NCBI GenBank assembly: GCA_950295325.1
Contig: OX485803.1
Location: 5,270,001-5,334,000 of the forward strand
Direction: 5' to 3'
DNA from: Polytrichum commune
Lineage: Eukaryota; Streptophyta; Polytrichopsida; Polytrichales; Polytrichaceae
DNA: 64,000 bases
Both the position numbers and the translations under genes were made by a program. Numbering within the stretch: position 1 is the stretch's first letter; each line of letters starts with the position of its first letter. The notes beneath the pieces are model-generated. The model searched no databases. It was not told the origin of the DNA and worked only from the letters and a program-made list of their open reading frames with translations. Positions 60,241 through 64,000 of the stretch are shown in pieces.

Positions 60241-63200
60241 AGTAACCCAATGACACGTATGTATTGTTGTGTGATGGGCAATTGGCAAAGATTGCTTTGG
60301 GGGGGGGGGGTTACTCCCTTCCCTTGTATTTAGTAGGAACTTGTGAGAACACAAGGTGTTTTTAAGGAAGTATTAAATTGGAGAAGGTAAATATTGTGGG
60401 CCCTACTATTATGTAATTTTCTAACATTCATTATTTTTCAGGACCCTATGGGTAGGTTAACTTGGTATGTATTATTTTCTTTACATGGTCATATAGTAGT
60501 TATAAATTATATTTTTTGTTGGTGTCATGTATAATCTAGCACTTACACATACAAGATCATATTTCACACATCAACACATCAACACAACATGCACATAATT
60601 TAGCTTCCTAGTATGCACTTTATTCATCTCAAAGCATACCCTCATGGAAATGGTGATGAAATGCATGTGTTTAAAAACACAATTGCATACATACATATAG
60701 CAGTAGAACACAACAAGCCAACACCAACAATATATTTTGTTTAGGGTTTACACATTCAAATATGAAGCAATTTTTGTCATTATTCAAGTTCAAGTTTAAG
60801 TGGTTAAAACTACTCAAGACATAAAGTCCAAACCCTAACTCTAGCCCCAACACTCCAAATTATACAATCTGCCAAAAGCATTGCCACAACCTTTGCCTAA
60901 AATCCTACCCAAAACATATCAATGTGTAGCTACAGGTTTGAACTCATGCAATTTCATAGACTAAACAAACTTGTAGTTCACCTCCACATCATAGTAAAAA
61001 TCACATAGGGCATCCCTAAGAACCTTCAACTCAATGTCACTCAATGAAGCTAATTGCTCAGACAACAACCGCGAATTTGAGTGGCTTTGATAAGCGACAA
61101 TTTTTCTTGAACCAATCTACATTTTGCACATAATAGATGTTCAAGTACACACTTGTTGTCACCCACATGCCTTTTGATTGTCTGTGAGATCCCCAACTAG
61201 GGCAAATGGTTTTCCTCATCGGAACTTTTTTCATTCACTGCACAAAGTATTTGAATGCCTTCAGCCACTAGTGATTGATGGTCAGATGCATTCAAGACAA
61301 TGGAAGCTTCCCTATAGAAGCTTGTGATTGGGATGATCACTAAACTAGACTCCATCTCTTTAGCATCAATTTTGAATATGTATGTCAAAGAGGTTGCGGA
61401 TTGTGATCTTGGAATGATCTCTAGTAGTGGATTCTAACTCTTTATAACACTCCACACATTACACCTTTACTACACCCATACAATTATGGTTTGAAGACCT
61501 TAAGCACCATAGGTGATCCTCAAAGGTTATTAGTTTCCAATATTTTCTAAGTTAATCCTTGGCCAACAAGTATCCATCCATAACCTCGACACTCATTATT
61601 GTGGACTTTAGTTTAGGTGCCACGTAGTCAGTGTTTTCACCACTAACTCCAAAACCAACAAATGGAAGTAATGGTTGGTAGAGTCATCAAGTGGGGCAAG
61701 ATCTTGGATTTCAACCTCCTCTCCTATCCACTCTAGAGTAATGTGAGAGTCAAAAACAAAACCATGTAGTTCATTGTATAGTTTATACCATGTAGTTCAT
61801 TGTATAACTTGAGCTTTGCTACAATTATATGTTTTATAATTTGTAAGTCGCAACTTGAAAGTGAATCTTATTTTGTTCTCAAGTAGTTTTCTAAAATACT
61901 GGAGTGACCCCACCGGGAAATTGCCATAACTTTGTTCGTATACTCACATGACCCTTGTATGTGCTTGAGCCAACACTTAGTAATCCTAAGAACTAATTTT
62001 AAATCATGGAACCCAATTGTTGAACTAAGGAATTGATATATCTTTGTACCAATGTAAACATTTCATAAATAGCATTATTCAACATGTTGTTTGGGTATTT
62101 TGATGTTGGACATTACTCTCAAATTATTCCAAAGTTGAGAATGCGTGGTCAAATTTAGGCTAAAACACTTGTAAGAGATTATTTTAAAGGAAAGGAATAG
62201 AACTCAACCTCAAGGCTGCAAAATGTTATGTGAAATTTAATGGCAAGCAATTTCCATGATGGAGAAAGGTGGTGGGGTCAATGATGGTGCTGCAAATTTG
62301 AGTGAGGATATTTGAGGTAAGAGAATATTTGCAATTTTGAGGTAAAGAATATTCCTATGGGAGAAGTAGAGGCTATAGCCAAGAAAATGTTGATGAAATG
62401 TACAAAACCTACTTGCTCAAATCAATGGAGGGGAAGAAGTTACTGCAATGATTTCATTGTAATTCAAAGATTTTATCCTTAGACCATCAACAAATTGTGA
62501 TAGTTGTGAACTTGGACACACTCTAAGCCGAGGTGCAATATCTAAAGGACCACCTAATCAATGACAACTTCATTAGCCTAGAACCCCAACTCAATTTATT
62601 TTATTTAGTATATTATCCAATTTGAACAAGGAACTTAAGGAAGAGCATGTAACCTATGAACATGATGCCAACCATGCTTCTTTTATATGAGGGTTGGACC
62701 TCAAGTACCACTTAGTTAACTCTAATGAGAAATTTGTATCAAATTTAGTACATGACATGTTTACTTCAACCTTTGCTTGAGGTTTCGAATCAAAGATTGC
62801 ATGAATTTTTGATGTGTAGAATGCCTCTTCGTTATCGTAAGTAGAGACAAAACTTCTATGAGAAAACCCCCTTAAATATACGTTTTGGTTTTTGTAGATC
62901 TAAAGATAGTTCAATTCATGTTCCTCCGATTGAACCAAGCAAAGTTCGACATTCAAAGCAATCTACCTCAACACATGCTAAGGCTAGTCACTCTCAAATG
63001 GAAACAATGCCACTGCCATCTACAATCCATGCCACTAATAAGTCTCTTCTCAATGCCAAATTTCAACTGGTTCAATCTTAGAAATAAAAATTAGTGACAA
63101 TAGTCAAAGAGAGCCTTGTCCTCATGCCTGATGGTTGCAAATTGGTCGCAACTATCAATCCAAGAGCATCTAAGATTGATATGATCATTAAACCAATTCA

Positions 63201-64000
63201 AGCAACTATGGCATTGTTGCCTTTATTTTTTTTTAAATGCAAGCTCACCCAACGCCACATTAAGATCTTTGTCTTGCACACACATAGCAATATGATGAAC
63301 TCACTAATGCAATTGTTCCTAGATTTGAAGAGCAATCTACCCATATATTCAAGCTACATAGAGTATCACATTGGTATGGTCTTCACAAGATGCATACTCG
63401 ATGGGGGGAACAACCAACTACAAAGAGAAGAATTTTGGAGGTGCGTTTGGGCAACGGTATTGCCCTTGCAGTGGTTTTTCCCTCCCCTGCCTTAGACACG
63501 GTAACTTTTTTGAATTCAAACTATGAGGATAGTAACTATATTCCTAGGACACAAGTTTAAGGCTCCCCAATCAAGGTGAGGCTACGAAAATAATTGAGAT
63601 TCTTGCACAAAAGTTAAACAATGAACCTAACCAAGATGCTCAAAATCAAAAGCACAAATAATATTAACGTTGGTACCTAATCAAGTCCAAATGAAGAAGT
63701 GGGTGTTTGACATCTAAGATCATGTGCCACATTGGGCTTGTAAGAATGAAGAACATAAGATCTTTGAGGATATTGTCAAAAAGTTTGGACCTTCCTCCCT
63801 CCAATCTTGGCAGGCCAACTATGCTAGGCTCCCCCATGAACTCTTTTGCTACCATGCTTACCATGCTCTAGACAAAATGTCTTATGTCTCAAGACTCAAT
63901 AGTTTTAAAACCAAATGTTCTAAAGGCAACACTTGAGGCAAGGAACTCAATCTTCAAGGTGTCCAGTTCTCGAAGCAAGAATCGCTAGGATGGAACATGG
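60241..64000. other. Gene-free tail of the window
   Basis: A poly-G run is at 60299-60310. The ORFs at 62885-63495 and 63724-63936 look protein-like but contain no motif that I recognise. They may be decayed retroelement or gene fragments. Confidence 0.3.

Noticed and set aside
62885..63936. ORFs that look protein-like near the window end
   Set aside because: No motif recognised and no consistent frame between them; kept only as an unassigned stretch.

Overview
The window is nuclear DNA from a land plant, most likely a seed plant with a repeat-rich genome. It holds two multi-exon genes with canonical GT-AG introns and plant-specific protein families, set in AT-rich DNA full of SINE, LINE, hAT and MITE remnants. 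The species cannot be named from the sequence alone. Nothing bacterial, viral or organellar was recognised.

Two genes could be rebuilt exon by exon. At 15885-21938 (+), five exons encode a 533-residue alliinase/TAA1-type aminotransferase (tryptophan aminotransferase-related, TAR), a family that makes indole-3-pyruvate for auxin synthesis. At 24361-29058 (-), six exons encode a 536-residue CCT-motif protein of the CMF/ASML2-like group, a presumed transcription regulator. The genes are tail to tail, with about 2.4 kb between stop codons. That gap contains one MITE-like element. Every internal splice junction in both models keeps the reading frame.

The rest is repeats and old insertions. 0-9 kb: a hAT element with both ends and its target duplication (395-1822), two tRNA-derived SINEs with target duplications (3883-4250; 7346-7535), a TA-flanked MITE and LINE-like 3' ends. 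9-15.8 kb: degenerate dispersed repeats, a 312-bp tandem duplication, then about 2 kb of repeat-poor DNA ahead of the TAR gene. 29-30.5 kb: GC-rich, GA/CT-rich leader and upstream region of the CCT gene. 30.8-64 kb: no intact gene recognised. This part holds an inverted MITE pair, several full-length MITEs with CACTAAAT ends, a family carrying AACCGGTT palindromes, LINE-like RNase H and C-terminal fragments in both orientations, and an eight-unit array of about 265 bp.

Most distinctive: (1) inverted repeat copies in introns 1 and 3 of TAR, bracketing exons 2-3; (2) a MITE family whose TA target duplication is shown by an empty site inside this window; (3) a LINE-like element with RNase H plus a C-terminal segment that may be a PD-(D/E)XK-type nuclease; (4) a head-to-head MITE pair forming a roughly 245-bp-arm hairpin upstream of the CCT gene.
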